Source of the DNA: Tubiluchus corallicola
Taxonomy: Eukaryota; Priapulida; Priapulimorpha; Priapulimorphida; Tubiluchidae
NCBI GenBank assembly: GCA_030141605.1
Contig: JAQGDQ010000235.1
Location: 60,001 to 124,000 of the forward strand
DNA length: 64,000 nucleotides
Direction: 5' to 3'
Below are positions 36,651-48,709 of the stretch, piece after piece; the first letter of the stretch is position 1, and each line of letters starts with the position of its first letter. The position numbers and the translations under genes were made by a program. The notes beneath the pieces were generated by a model. That model ran no database searches. It was not told where the DNA came from and was given only the letters and a program-made list of their open reading frames with translations.

Positions 36651-38552
36651 GTCCCCTTTTTTTCTTAATTTACATCAATGATTTGGCACACTGTTCTGAT
36701 TTCCACGTCCGGTTATTTGCAGATGATATGAACCTATTTTTACATGGTACTAATCTTAGACAGCTTCAACTCAAGACTAACAATGAACTAGACTAGATAG
36801 ATACATGGATGAATGCTAATAAGTTAACAATAAACTATGAAAAAACGAAATATATGCTTATTTCTAGCCAAGCCTTTGATGCACGTAATACTTTTAAGCT
36901 GTTTATGGGGGATAATGAATTAATTGCAGCCGATAATTTAAAATACTTAGGTTTGTACATTGATAATACATTGTCATGGAAAACTCAAATTAAATCAGTC
37001 ACGTATAAACATAATAAGCTCACTGGTCTTTTTGCTAAAGTGCGATATTTCTTAGACACCTTCATCTTACTAATGCTTTACTACTCACTTGCATATCCTT
37101 ATCTCCGGTATTGTATCCTGTGCGTTGGTACTGCAAAAACATCTGTCCTAAAACCACTCATTACAGCCCAGAATAAGATGGTGAAAATCATTACATTTAG
37201 CCCATATCGTGCTCATGCTACAACCTCTTATGTTAAACTAAAACTGTTAAAACTTAATGAAATCTACCGATTAGAACTGGCTAAACTCATGTATCGTTTT
37301 TTAAATAAGAACTTACCTGAACTATTCTCTAACTATTTTACTACCATATCTGAAATCCATAACTACGAAACTAGATCTGCCACTCGTGGTCTATATCTTA
37401 CGCCCAGTTTCTGTACCACTCATGGATTAAGTACTATCAAATATCAAGCTGTTAAATTCTGGAATTGTTTGAACAGTAATATTAAAGATTCTAACAGTAT
37501 CTATATTTTGATCTCTAAACTTGAAAAGCAATTGCTATTAACTTACACTGATTAATTTCAAGCTCTTACTCAACTATATTCTATTTTCTTTACCTAACTT
37601 AATAATCCTAACTACTTTAATATTCATAAAACTGAAAATACTACAGCATGCCATGAATCTGTGGCTCAGAAAATATACTCTAATACTCAATTAATTTTTT
37701 TTCTCAATTATTGAATAACGAGCTACCGATTCGTACTTTGAATGCTGTTACTTATAACTCTACAAATTAATTAATCCACAGGCAATTAAGATATTATCCT
37801 AAATATCAGGAAATACTCTGTCTTTCATCTCTTCTTTACAGCAGAGTATTTATTAAAGTCATACTACAATCAGAGTTATTAAAGTCATACTGCAATACTA
37901 TTTTATGAGTAAAGATTTAGGTGTTGTTCACAGATTGCACAAGTCTTACCTCTCCTTTATAAAATTACTAAAAAACCTGTATAGCTAAATGTTTGTCTTA
38001 TCAGTATATTGAAAATTATATTATTTAGTATTATTGTCCAAGTCAGTACATTTGTTCTTAATCAATAAGCCTGGAAATAATGAAGTTGAACTCAAATCAA
38101 AATGTATTTAACTCCTGTTGTTGATTAATAGCATTATTAACCCAAAGTGTTTTTATCATTTCATAACAATTTTGACCTGTATTTCACATAAAACCTAAAT
38201 GCAATTTTTAGTTTAATCAAGATTGACCTTATTTTGTTGCCCGCTAATTAAACTACATGTATATTTTAATATTATAATGTCATAATTTTTAAAATTACTA
38301 ATGTTTCCTAAATTAAACTGATAACATTAATGCCCACCAGTGTCTAAAAAATCTTTTTATCTATATTCGGTAAAGGATAGCAGACTAGGTGGCTTTATAG
38401 TCTTTTCGCTATCCTTTCTCTAGCTCTAGATCTATCTATACATTTTAACCATTCTTCAAAACTTAGTAGAGATTCTTTTATTAATCATATTTTATTGTAG
38501 CATTATAAAGAGATAAATAAATTAAAATTGAATTGAAAAATTGAATTGAATT
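36651..38552 (+). mobile_element. 5'-truncated CR1/L2-like LINE
   Basis: Starts inside the RT domain: FFLIYINDLAHCSDFHVRLF followed by ADDMNLFLHG (the FADD catalytic box). After one stop codon (TAG near 36794) a 248-codon frame runs to 37555: ANKLTINYEKTKYMLI, DNLKYLGLYIDNTLSW, PYLRYCILCVG, KFWNCLNSNI. A 3' UTR of about 1 kb ends in a TTGAATTGAA-type tail at 38525-38552. Same family as 5063-5395 and 41945-43200. Confidence 0.88.
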
Positions 38553-38669
38553 TAGCATAGAATATGTAAACAAAATAGTGTATTTTGGACAGCAAGCGAA
38601 AAAAGCCTTTCCAGAGCATGTTCGGCAAAATAATAAAAATTTATCAACATTGTCAGTTGCAAGCTGTGT

Positions 38670-39015
38670 GATGGTGTTTAGCTGTTGATAACATCAGATA
38701 TTTTTTACAAAATATACTTGTCTCGACAGCAGAGCTAACTACATTGGCAAAACGGCTCAACATTTCTTGGTAAGAGCATGCGAAAACCTAGCAATTTCCC
38801 ATTTGACAATGAAGCCTTTAATATGTCTCCCATGTACATTAATTTGGATCACATTAACCATTAATCAAATATTAATAGGCCGATATAGTTTCAGTATTAT
38901 TGCCTCTTCTCCTACTGAACCATCCTTGCTTTTCAAGGAGTCTTTTCATCAGGCGTAGCAAACCTTGTCTCAATACTGAAGGCAGTTCTGTACCACCTTT
39001 ATCAATGTTCTAATA
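38670..39015 (+). mobile_element. Penelope-like element 3' fragment (GIY-YIG endonuclease)
   Basis: The plus frame gives NYIGKTAQHFLVRACENLAI, SHLTMKPL, then FSIIASSPTEPSLLFKESFH. YIGKT..H...R..EHL followed by a C-terminal LLF.ESF.I...P.LN segment is the GIY-YIG endonuclease end of Penelope-like retroelements. The first 136 bp also occur left of the LINE, so the LINE landed inside this element. Confidence 0.75.
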
Positions 39016-39227
39016 CGACTTCTCTAGGTTTGTCTAGGTTTATTGTTGTGGTTAGTTTATAATAAATAATAATAATAATAATATACTAGCAAAGGCCCCG
39101 CAAAAAATTTTGAGTATAAATACACGTATAATCAATAATACGCGAACACTCTATCTAGTCCTCATTTTTATCAAGCAAAGCCAGCAGTGGCAGCTTTTAC
39201 TGAATTAAAGTTACAAGGTTATAGACA

Positions 39228-39490
39228 GAGTATAATAGATGACGTCAGAACAATGGCTTTGCGTCAGCAGTTAGGCACCCGCACAATGTTCTCTGTCGCA
39301 CGCAAAGGGTTGCAGGTTCGCGCCTCGCCGAGGTCACTTTTTTTCGCACGGATTCGAACCGAAACCGGTGGAACTTAATGCTCAGGCCTTCCTTCGTTCC
39401 GTAGGCGCGTTGAAAAAAAATCGCGCTACTTTTGTGCGCGGTGAAAAAGTTTTGCCGCAGCGGGGCGCGAACCCGTGCCCCTTGTCATAA
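39228..39490. repeat. Cluster of tRNA-like (tRNA-derived SINE) sequences
   Basis: On plus, GCGTCAGCAGTTAGGCACCC looks like a tRNA A-box region and GGGTTGCAGGTTCGCGCCTC a T-arm/B box, followed by TTTTTTT at 39340-39347, a possible Pol III terminator. On minus there are two further B boxes: CGGTTCGAATCCGTGCG near 39347-39365 and GGGGCACGGGTTCGCGCCCC near 39461-39482. No complete cloverleaf can be drawn, so these are called tRNA-derived. Confidence 0.5.
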
Positions 39491-40751
39491 GCAATAGTAT
39501 AACTTTTCATACGTTTAGTAGATGCATTGAATACCTGTTTATGTGGTAATTCTCACAGTAATTCACTTTGTAATTCAATTTTCACAGTTTGTCCCTTGCA
39601 AAACTCATTCAACGTAGTCAGAACGCGATGTTTTAATTCAGTTAATGTCTGTAATTTTTTGAATGGATAACTGAACGTGTATAAACTACTTTTCACAAGT
39701 TTCTCATGTTATTTGGCACTTTATATAGCGTGTATAATTTATTTATTCAGCAAAATCAATTCCAACATAGACAAGAAAACAAGATTGTAAGGTTATAAGG
39801 TTTTATTTATAAGGTTTTAAACATTTTTATAACTACATTTATTAGTTGAAAGAATATGCTACTGATTTTATTTTCCATTTTATTATTATTATTTTATTTT
39901 ATTATTCTATTTTATTATCTGATAGGACAAGATAGACAGGACTTTTACTACAGTTTTAAAAGCTACATTTATACTATACATTCAAGCAAAAAACTGCACT
40001 TCTAGTTAGAATTGATGAATATAAATGAAAACCATAATTTATAAATTACAGAAACATTAGTCAAAATTACAAGACATGTTGAAACAAAAATACAGTGCAG
40101 AAAAAATACAGATATACAAGTTCACAGCATGACAGAAAAAAAATAAAAACTGCATGGATGGGAAGGGAATGAAAATAAGTTATAGTTAGTAGTGTTTGGT
40201 AGTTGGTTTGGTACGGGCAGAAAAAAATATTAAAAACCCCCAAAAAACTGTGCACAGCAAAAAATAAAATAATACAAAATATAAAAATACAATACAAAGT
40301 TTACAACTAAACTAGCTAGCTAATATATAAATATTATACATAAATTATTTACAAGTATACAGATGTAGACAGTCCTTCCTTAGTGTACAAATATTTTAGT
40401 TTGTAACAAAAATTACAAAGCTGAGTTATAATTAGCATTTTGATATAATTACCTGCCTGCATCCTCGAGAATTTTAAAAGATATTTTTATTTGTGTTTTT
40501 GCAACTCACTGCTGAGCAAGTTTTGAGCGCCTGCTGACTGGCCTGGCTTTGGTGGTCTTATCAATACAGGTGCGCGAACGGCTTGCCCTATAGCTTACCT
40601 GACAACAACAGTCCGTACTGCTGTGTCGCTAGGGCGACACTAACTGCCCAGTAGGAGTTTCTCTACTTTCTGTGGTCCATATTCTTTGCCCTTTGTGTGC
40701 ACTATTTGACATGTATGTACTGTATTGTGTTTTGCAAATGTACATTGAATG
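39491..40751. other. Intergenic AT-rich DNA
   Basis: A-rich on plus with ATTTTATTATT runs near 39885-39920. No gene or element recognised. Confidence 0.4.
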
Positions 40752-41230
40752 TACCGTATTTTCCCATGTATAAGAGACCCTTGTGTATAAGAGACCCCTT
40801 CAATTTTTAGGCAAAAATTCTGGAAAAAAGTTTTTTGGTAATGAATAACTTTATTCATCATAGAAATCATTAAATTCCTCATCAAAAATATCAACTGGAG
40901 TCAGACCTTCAGCAATTCCAGCCAGTTCATCATCAGAGGAGTCACTCTGCTCAAAAATGGCATTGTCCTCTTTTGACATTTAAAAAAATAATAACTTACC
41001 CGGTACATTAATTTTATCATTAGAATTTAGCCATGGAGAAGATTTATTGAAAGGAAACTATAATTATTCGAAATAAAACAGTTGTAGAGCACTTATTTCT
41101 TTAAAATCATTAGTGTCAGAATTTATGCATCTTATTGAAAAGACTTACTCCCATGTATAAGAGACCCCTTATTTTTAAAGTGAAAATTCTGAGCAAAAAA
41201 GGGTCTCTTATACACGGGAAATTACGGTAT
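40752..41230 (-). mobile_element. pogo/Tigger-type miniature DNA transposon
   Basis: Terminal inverted repeats: TACCGTATTTTCCCATGTAT...AAGAGACCC on the left, and its inverse GGGTCTCTTATACACGGGAA plus ATTACGGTA on the right. Further GTATAAGAGACCCCTT copies lie subterminally on both sides. Inside, the minus strand encodes MSKEDNAIFEQSDSSDDELA...FDEEFNDFYDE followed by a stop (about 40983-40855). This is an acidic Ser/Asp tail like the C-terminus of pogo/Tigger (DDE, CENP-B-like) transposases. The catalytic region is deleted, so it is non-autonomous. Confidence 0.7.
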
Positions 41231-41317
41231 TTGAGCAATAAATTTAATTGAATTGCAAATTACCACAAATAGCGCTGATAGAGGGCGCCACTAATGGGTA
41301 AACACAGAATCTGCAAA

Positions 41318-41331
41318 ATGGCGGAGGTCAG
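41318..41331 (+). CDS. Candidate first coding exon of zinc-finger unit A
   Basis: CTGCAAAATGG has a good translation-start context; ATG GCG GAG GTC AG is followed by GTAAGT (phase 2). A phase-compatible acceptor (CAATTAG/G) lies at 43840, where exon 2 continues the frame as R-EPVKKEPPKLQNTREGQ. The predicted start is therefore MAEVREPVKK. Exon pairing across the 2.5-kb LINE-filled intron is inference. Confidence 0.45.
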
Positions 41332-41944
41332 GTAAGTTCACACTTTTTTTTATTAAACCATTGCTTGTTTCTGTGCTGTGGTCCAGAGTGATAGATAAAA
41401 ATAATTGCATTCTAGAGACTCGAAAATGAAAATATTTCGGTTTCAAGAGAGTTTATTCATTTTCCACATTGCATCTTACAATTAGCATTAAAATACAGAT
41501 AATTTTCCATTTGAGTAAATATAAATATGAATAAATGCAGTATTATCAAGAAATTACAGAATGCGGGATATACATGTGCAAATTTCATTACAGAATAATT
41601 TTTTGATGCATACAGTTTGAGCCTAAAAGCATAGCTTGACAGGCCAAACTGTATGTGGAAATCTTAAAAAAAATGGGGGGAGTAGTGAATGAAAGATGAA
41701 ATGGAGCGAGAACTAAGAAAAACTCTGATCATGGTTACAAAGTGTTCGGTATCCTGTTAAACATAGTGTTCTAGACGGTGAAACGTCTAACCTTTTTATA
41801 TTGTTTCATACCATTTGCTATTCATTGATTGTTTTGCCACTTAATTATAAACTCATCTGAATTCATTATACTAATATCTCTCTAGTTATTCATCTTTATT
41901 TTTTTATTTTTTATATGTTGATTATTATAATTTTCCTTGTCTGT

Positions 41945-43200
41945 ACTTGTCAGGTGCAAGTCTCTTCCTCACATCTACTAACTATTCAACTTTACAACAT
42001 CGCACTAACAACGAACTAAAAAAGATTGATGACTGGATGAAAGCAAATAAATTACCTGTTAATTACAATAAAACTAGGTATATGTTAATCAGTAGGAACC
42101 TTTCACAACAAGACTTTCACTTTCGAACTCAAAATTGGCAACATAATTTTAACACAAAGTAGTAGTATAAAATACCTTGGGTTGCATATTGACAACAATA
42201 TGAAGTGGTCTATCCACATTTTCTCTACAGCTACAAAATTAAACAAAACAGCTGGTATTTTTGCAAAGTTAAGACATTTTATTAATTTGCCTGTTTTGAA
42301 AATGATCTACCATGCATTAGTCTATCCGTACCTCCAATACTGTGTGTTGTCATGGTGGCAAACAAAAAAATACTTATTACAACCACTAATAACAGTTCAG
42401 AATAAAATAGTTAAATACATGACTTTCGCCAATTACAGAGACCATGCAACACCATCATACATACACCTTAGTTTATTGAAAATAGAAGATATTTATAATC
42501 TTGAATTATTTAAGTTCATGTATAAGTATAATAACCGGCAGTTGCCTGAATTATATACTAACTACTTTACCTTAATCAAAGATGTTCACTCTCACTATAC
42601 TAGGTCTTCCAGTATGGGACACTATTTTCAAATACGATTTAACACAGCGTATGGCTTAAATACCTTACAGCATAGTGGAGTTATTTTGTGGAATAGTGTA
42701 CCCAATACAATCATTTCCTCTCCTTCTTTACAAATAGCTACCAAACAATATAAGATATTTTTACTTAGTAAATATTCATTGGCGTAGAAAACCAGAGGTT
42801 CTTTCTCTTTTTTGTGCACGTGTGTCTTTTTGCACTAATGTTTTTCTTTTACTAATAGGTACCATTACGACCTTTGTTACTTTATTAATAAAAGGCATAA
42901 ATCTATTTAAATGAAATTATTCATTCATCGCAGCCTATATCATTATCGTAATTACATATTATGTTTTCCTTATGTTTCCTTGCTATTGTTACATCATTTA
43001 CTTTATTACATCAATTACATTAAGTTATCTACAAAAGCACGCATAACTTTAATAATTTTTTCATCTTCATTTAAGTAAGGTGAGTGTGTTAATGACCGTA
43101 TGGTCGTGCACTCACCTCACACTACTCAAATCATTTTATTTATTGTTTATTTATGTGTACAATATTGTAATTGATGTGTGAAAATAAAATTCATAGTAGT
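41945..43200 (+). mobile_element. 5'-truncated CR1/L2-like LINE, inside copy A only
   Basis: Starts near the catalytic box (GASLFLTSTNYSTLQHRTNN), then MKANKLPVNYNKTRYMLI, a frameshift near 42130-42180, then a 201-codon frame (42182-42787) with PYLQYCVLSWW, KYMTFANYRDHATPSYIHLS and ILWNSVPNTI. The 3' UTR ends in AATAAAATTC. There is no counterpart in copy B, where the flanks join near 53430-53450. Confidence 0.85.
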
Positions 43201-43675
43201 AGTCACAGTAGGTAATATAATTTCCTTTAAATTTGGATAGCGGTACTTGACCTGGTGATGATTTACTCATGACTTGACATTGCTTCATATTTTTTGCTTC
43301 TTATGTTGGGTTAAAATTCTTGATTTATATGTAATCATTAGTTTTGTTTTTAATGAGTTTAAATTTTCCGTTTTGTTTGCTAATTTAAATTTTGCCTCTT
43401 CTCATTGGCAAATTTATTTCCTGTTTCTAAATTTAAACTCATTTGAACTTGTTGCCTCATTTATTTTTATTTTGTTAAGTTTTTGATTATTTTCATTTGT
43501 ACATACCTTACTTGACAGGTCACTTAATTTTCTTCAGTTTGGATAGGGGTGGTTGACTCGGTGACCCTTGGTGTTTTCGCCACCCCATCTCTTTTCTGTC
43601 TTTATTTTAGTTTTTACTTTTCGTTTATGTTTATTTTGTAACATTCAGAGACAAATAAATTTTTTACTTACTTAC
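43201..43675 (+). mobile_element. Second LINE-like 3' end next to the copy A LINE
   Basis: Non-coding, T-rich sequence with GGATAGGGGTGGTTGACTCG and a terminal ACAAATAAATTTTTTACTTA tail at 43650-43670. Also absent from copy B. It looks like the 3' UTR of a different or older LINE. Confidence 0.45.
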
Positions 43676-43839
43676 TTTGTTCGTTTTCGCTACGCTGACA
43701 CCAACTTTTAAAAAATATTTAATGCGAGGTTGTGAGGTATATTTTCAATTTTCTTTTTCTTTACATCAGTGTGTAGATAAATGACACATCTTTCTATTGG
43801 AGAACTTGTTTCAGTGATACTTTTGATTTGAGCAATTAG

Positions 43840-43977
43840 GGAACCTGTTAAAAAAGAACCGCCTAAACTGCAAAATACCCGCGAGGGCCAACCGTTAGAT
43901 GCATCATCAAACAGTTGCTTTGAGGCATTATTGAGAAGAGTTCCGAGTTCAATTCTAGGTCCCTATAACTTAGTAAG
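43840..43977 (+). CDS. Candidate second exon of zinc-finger unit A
   Basis: Acceptor CAATTAG/G, donor TAAG/GTAAGT. Open in the frame set by the upstream ATG exon: EPVKKEPPKLQNTREGQPLD, then ASSNSCFEALLRRVPSSILG and PYNLV. No known domain. Conservation in copy B (53604-53741) marks it as exon-like, but copy B has an in-frame TAA. Confidence 0.45.
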
Positions 43978-44304
43978 GTAAGTATGTCTTTGTAAAAAAG
44001 GCCTATGACAAATTGTTTGAGACCAGATTCTAGTGATTAAATTTTCATTATTTATCTAATAACAACATTACTTACACAGGATTGCTGACCTTGGTAACCT
44101 TGACTTTAGTTCTTTGCCACCCTTTTGCCAGTCGGTTTAAAACTATGTCTTGAATACACTAATCATTATAATCATATTATTGTTTTATATGCTGTTTTTA
44201 AGTAAAAAAAAGGTGTTAAATGAAGGTGCTTATTTACTTACTGACACAGTTGAACAAAGCCATGGAATAAACTAGGGTATGCATTGGTGCTGCTTAAGAA
44301 ACTA

Positions 44305-45991
44305 ATTTGGAGTTTATGTAAAAGCAACAGGGGTGGGGCAGGCAGAGGGACAATTGCCACCGTTGCTTATTGTGAGCACACCGACTTTGTATAACAGGGG
44401 GTGGGAGAGGTAGAGGGACAATTGCCCCCTTGCATTATTGTAAGCACACCGACTTTGTATAACAGGGATGGGGCAGGCAGAGGGACAATTGCCACCGTTT
44501 CTTATTGTGAGCACACCGACTTTGTATAACAGGGGGTGGGAGAGGTAGAGGGACAATTGCCCCCTTGCATTATTGTAAGCACACCGACTTTGTATAACAG
44601 GGGGTGGGAGAGGTAGAGGGACAATTGCCCCCTTGCATTATTGTAAGCACACCGACTTTGTATAACAGGGGGTGGGAGAGGTAGAGGGACAATTGCCCCC
44701 TTGCATTATTGTAAGCACACCGACTTTGTATAACAGGGGTGGGGCGGGCAGAGGGACAATTGCTACCGTTGCTTATTGTGAGCACACCGACTTTGTATAA
44801 CAGGGGGTGGGAGAGGTAGAGGGACAATTGCCCCCTTGCATTATTGTAAGCACACCGACTTTGTATAACAGGGGGTGGGAGAGGTAGAGGGACAATTGCC
44901 CCCTTGCATTATTGTAAGCACACCGACTTTGTATAACAGGGGTGGGGCAGGCAGAGGGACAATTGCCACCGTTGCTTATTGTGAGCACACCGACTTTGTA
45001 TAACAGGGGGTGGGAGAGGTAGAGGGACAATTGCCCCCTTGCATTATTGTAAGTACACCGACTTTGTATAACAGGGGGTGGGAGAGGTAGAGGGACAATT
45101 GCCCCCTTGCATTATTGTAAGCGCACCGACTTTGTATAACAGGGGTGGGGCAGGCAGAGGGACAATTGCCACCCTTGCATTATTGTAAGCACACCGACTT
45201 TGTATAACAGGGAGTGGGAGAGGCAGAGGGACAATTGCCACCCTTGCATTATTGTAAGCACACCGACTTTGTATAACAGCGGGGGGGGGGGGGGTAGGCA
45301 GAGGGACAATTGCCACCCTTGCATTATTGTAAGCACACCGATTTTGTATAACATAACAGCGGGGGGGTAGGCAGAGGGACAATTGCCACCCTTGCATTAT
45401 TGTAAGCACACCGACTTTGTATAACAGGGGGTGGGAGAGGTAGAGGGACAATTGCCCCCTTGCATTATTGTAAGCACACCGACTTTGTATAACAGGGGTG
45501 GGGCAGGCAGAGGGACAATTGCCACCCTTGCATTATTGTAAGTGCACAACTCTGAATAACAGGGGGTGAGGGAGGCAGAGGGACAATTGCCACCCTTGCA
45601 TTATTGTAAGCACACGACTTTGTATAACAGCGGGGGGGGGGGGGTAGGCAGAGGGACAATTGCCACCCTTGCATTATTGTAAGCACACCGACTTTCTATA
45701 ACAGCGGTGGGGGGGGAGGGGGGTAGGCAGAGGGACAATTGCCACCCTTGCATTATTGTAAGCACACCGACTTTGTATAACAGCGGGGGGGGGGGGGGGT
45801 AGGCAGAGGGACAATTGCCACCCTTGCATTATTGTAAGCACACCGACTTTGTGTAACAGCGGGGGGTAGGCAGAGGGACAATTGCCACCCTTGCATTATT
45901 GTAAGCACACCGACTTTGTCTAACAGGGGGTGGGAGAGGCAGAGGCACAATTGCCACCCTTGCATTATTGTAAGAACACCGACTTTGTATA
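44305..45991 (+). repeat. 68-70-bp satellite array A, about 24 copies
   Basis: Unit contains GAGGGACAATTGCCACCCTT, GCATTATTGTAAGCACACCG and ACTTTGTATAACAGGGGGTG. Two subfamilies alternate on the left (CCCCCTTGCATTATTGTAA and CACCGTTGCTTATTGTGA). On the right, long G runs (up to about 14) vary between copies. Frames on both strands are artefacts. Confidence 0.97.
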
Positions 45992-46332
45992 AGGAGTACA
46001 AAAATAGGAAGAAATAAGAAAGGATAAAAGAGAAAAAATGGTCAGAAAATGAAATTATCTCTTAGCTATTTGCTCCGTTTTCACTTATTAACATTCAGAA
46101 ATGTAGAATTGTAGATTCTAGATGTAGATATTTGTAATTGCAAATTGCTTTTGTGTCAATAAACTAATGTTTCTAGACGGTGTTCTTAAATCTTAAACCT
46201 GTTACATAGTCTTAATAACGATATCCAATACGGATGTTGCATTTTTAACTGTAAATTTTAGTTTTCCTTTCTTTTTGATACAGGTGTTGCCTCCTGCACT
46301 GAACTGAAGTCTCGGAGCTGTGATCTCTGCTC

Positions 46333-47463
46333 TTGGGGAAGCTAGTCTCACAGTTATGCAAAAACTCCCTTAAAGCTTGTAGCTGTGGTCAGTGCAAGAA
46401 ATCATTTTCTCAGCAAAGTCATCTTCTCACGCACCTGAACATTCATACTGGAATGAAGCCCCACAAATGTGACGTATGTGACAAATCATTTGCTCAGCGA
46501 GGTCATCTTCTCAGGCACATGAACACTCACACTGGATTGAAACCCCACAAATGTGACTTATGTGACAAATCATTTTCTCAGCGCGGTGATCTTCTCAGTC
46601 ACATGAACACTCATACTGGAATGAAACCCCACAAATGTGACTTATGTGACAAATCATTTACTCAGCGAGGTCATCTTCTCAGTCATATGAACACTCATAC
46701 TGGAATGAAACCCCACAAATGTGATTTATGTGACAAATCTTTTTCTAAGCGAGGTGATCTTCTCAGGCACATGAACACTCATACTGGAATGAAACCCCAC
46801 AAATGTGATTTATGTGACAAATCATTTTCTCGGCGAAGTAGTCTTCTCAGGCACATGACGACTCATACTGGAATGAAACCCCACAAATGTGATTTATGTG
46901 ACAAATCATTTTCTCGGCAAGGTAGTCTTCTCAGTCACATGAACACTCATACTGGAATGAAACCCCACAAATGTGACTTATGTGACAAATCATTTTCTCA
47001 GCGAGGTAATCTTCTCACGCACATAAACACTCATACTGGAATGAAACCCCACAAATGTGACTTATGTGACAAATCATTTTCTCAGCGAGGTCATCTTTTC
47101 AGTCACATGAACACTCATACTGGAATGAAACCCCACAAATGTTACATATGTGACAAATCATTTTCTCGCCATGATCATCTTTGCGTGCACATGAACGTTC
47201 ATACTGGAATGAAACCACACAGATGTGACTTATGTAACAAATCATTTTCTCAGCGAGGTAGTCTTCTCACGCACATGAACACTCACACTGGAATGAAGCC
47301 ACACAGATGTGACTTATGTGACAAATCATTTTCTCAGCAAAGTAATCTTGTCACGCACATGAACACTCATACTGGAATGAAACCCCACAAATGTGACTTA
47401 TGTGACAAATCATTTTCTGGGCAAGGTAATCTTGTCAGGCACATGAGTGTTCATACAGCATAG
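46333..47463 (+). CDS. C2H2 zinc-finger protein A, 13 fingers
   Basis: The frame opens after an in-frame stop (TGA near 46322); its first codon at 46333 is TTG and the first in-frame ATG is 46453, inside the first linker. Thirteen C-x2-C-x12-H-x3-H fingers follow to HMSVHTA and stop. Fingers are nearly identical outside the recognition helix (CDLCDKSF, LLxHMNTHTGMKPHK), which varies at -1, 2, 3 and 6: QRGHLLR, QRGDLLS, KRGDLLR, RRSSLLR, RQGSLLS, RHDHLCV. Linkers are TGMKPH or TGLKPH instead of TGEKP. No KRAB, SCAN or other effector domain is visible. Predicted sequence-specific DNA-binding protein; N-terminus and upstream splicing unresolved. AATAAA at 47722. Confidence 0.85.
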   Translation: MGKLVSQLCKNSLKACSCGQCKKSFSQQSHLLTHLNIHTGMKPHKCDVCDKSFAQRGHLLRHMNTHTGLKPHKCDLCDKSFSQRGDLLSHMNTHTGMKPHKCDLCDKSFTQRGHLLSHMNTHTGMKPHKCDLCDKSFSKRGDLLRHMNTHTGMKPHKCDLCDKSFSRRSSLLRHMTTHTGMKPHKCDLCDKSFSRQGSLLSHMNTHTGMKPHKCDLCDKSFSQRGNLLTHINTHTGMKPHKCDLCDKSFSQRGHLFSHMNTHTGMKPHKCYICDKSFSRHDHLCVHMNVHTGMKPHRCDLCNKSFSQRGSLLTHMNTHTGMKPHRCDLCDKSFSQQSNLVTHMNTHTGMKPHKCDLCDKSFSGQGNLVRHMSVHTA

Positions 47464-47639
47464 ACATGGCAGTGGGCAGCATGTTTACCTTGGTGTAGAT
47501 AAATTACAATTTAATCATTTCAGTGTAAATCAAGCATTCAGGTCAAGTTGTACTGAGTCAATGCATTATAGGGGGCACCTTGTAATCATGATAGTCATCT
47601 GTTGTAAAAACAAGGAGACTAAATGATTGCTGGTCAACC

Positions 47640-47900
47640 ATTAAAACACTAAAGCTGTTAGTCAGTCATTCATTAATTATGTGAATGAATGACTCAATGG
47701 AAAAAAGAGAAAACAAAGTGAAATAAAGATTTACTGACTAGCAAACTATTTAACTGACTGTTGGAGTGAATAACCGACTTGATGACTAACTGAGTGACTT
47801 GCTTGTTGGCTGGTGGTGGTGTGAATAACTGACTCTCTGACTTACTGACTGACTGACTGGCTGGTTGACTAGTTCAGTGGCTAGCTGGCTGATGAACAAA
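47640..47900 (+). repeat. GACT/GGCT-rich low-complexity region, copy A
   Basis: Degenerate 4-bp words (TGACTGACTGACTGGCTGG) downstream of the zinc-finger ORF; the counterpart is at 59090-59350 in copy B. Confidence 0.7.
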
Positions 47901-48065
47901 GGAACAACAAGCCAACGTTGAAGCTTAGGTTCAGTTTGTGAAATTAGGGTTAGGATTTGAAAAATATGTATGTTAATTTTAGCTGGAAAAGTATTCGTTT
48001 GCTAAAGGCAATGTGTCAAAGTAATGCTCATAATGAAGGAATATATTGTGAAACTTTGTGACACT

Positions 48066-48510
48066 GTTTGACTTATTTTAATGTATTTGCAGGACATGTG
48101 TCGGTGCAACATTGACTTATTTTAATGTATTTGCAGTACATGTGTTGGTGCAGCATTGACTTATTTTAATGTATTTGTAGTACATGTTTTGGTGCAACAT
48201 TGACTTATTTTAATGTATTTGCGGGACGTGTGTTGGTGCAACATTGACTTATTTTAATGCATTTGCAGGACATGTGTTGGTGCTACATTGACTTATTTTA
48301 ATGTATTTGCGGGACATGTGTTGGTGCAGCATTGACTTATTTTAATGTATTTGCAGGTCATGTGTTGGTGCAACATTGACTTATTTTAATGTATTTGCAG
48401 GACATGTGTTGGTGCAACATTGACTTATTTTAATGCATTTGCAGGACATGTGTTGGTGCAACATTGACTTATTTTAATGCATTTGCAGGACATGTGTTGG
48501 TGCAACATTG
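48066..48510 (+). repeat. 44-bp tandem repeat A, about ten copies
   Basis: Unit TGACTTATTTTAATGTATTT plus GCAGGACATGTGTTGGTGCAACAT, with TGT/TGC and GCAGG/GCGGG variants. Copy B (59515-59872) has about eight. Confidence 0.95.
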
Positions 48511-48709
48511 ATGCAAAACTTTTATTATTTTACTGGCCTGTATTTCATAAACTTTCTAAAAAGCATTTTGTATTATACATTCACAGAGTTGTAACTTTGC
48601 TTTTTCTCGTTGCCAATTGGGAAAAGGGATATACCATCTCCCCTTGCATGGGTTAAATTTCAACTACAAAAATATCTAAAGAAACTGATGGAAAACATGA
48701 ATAAACACG

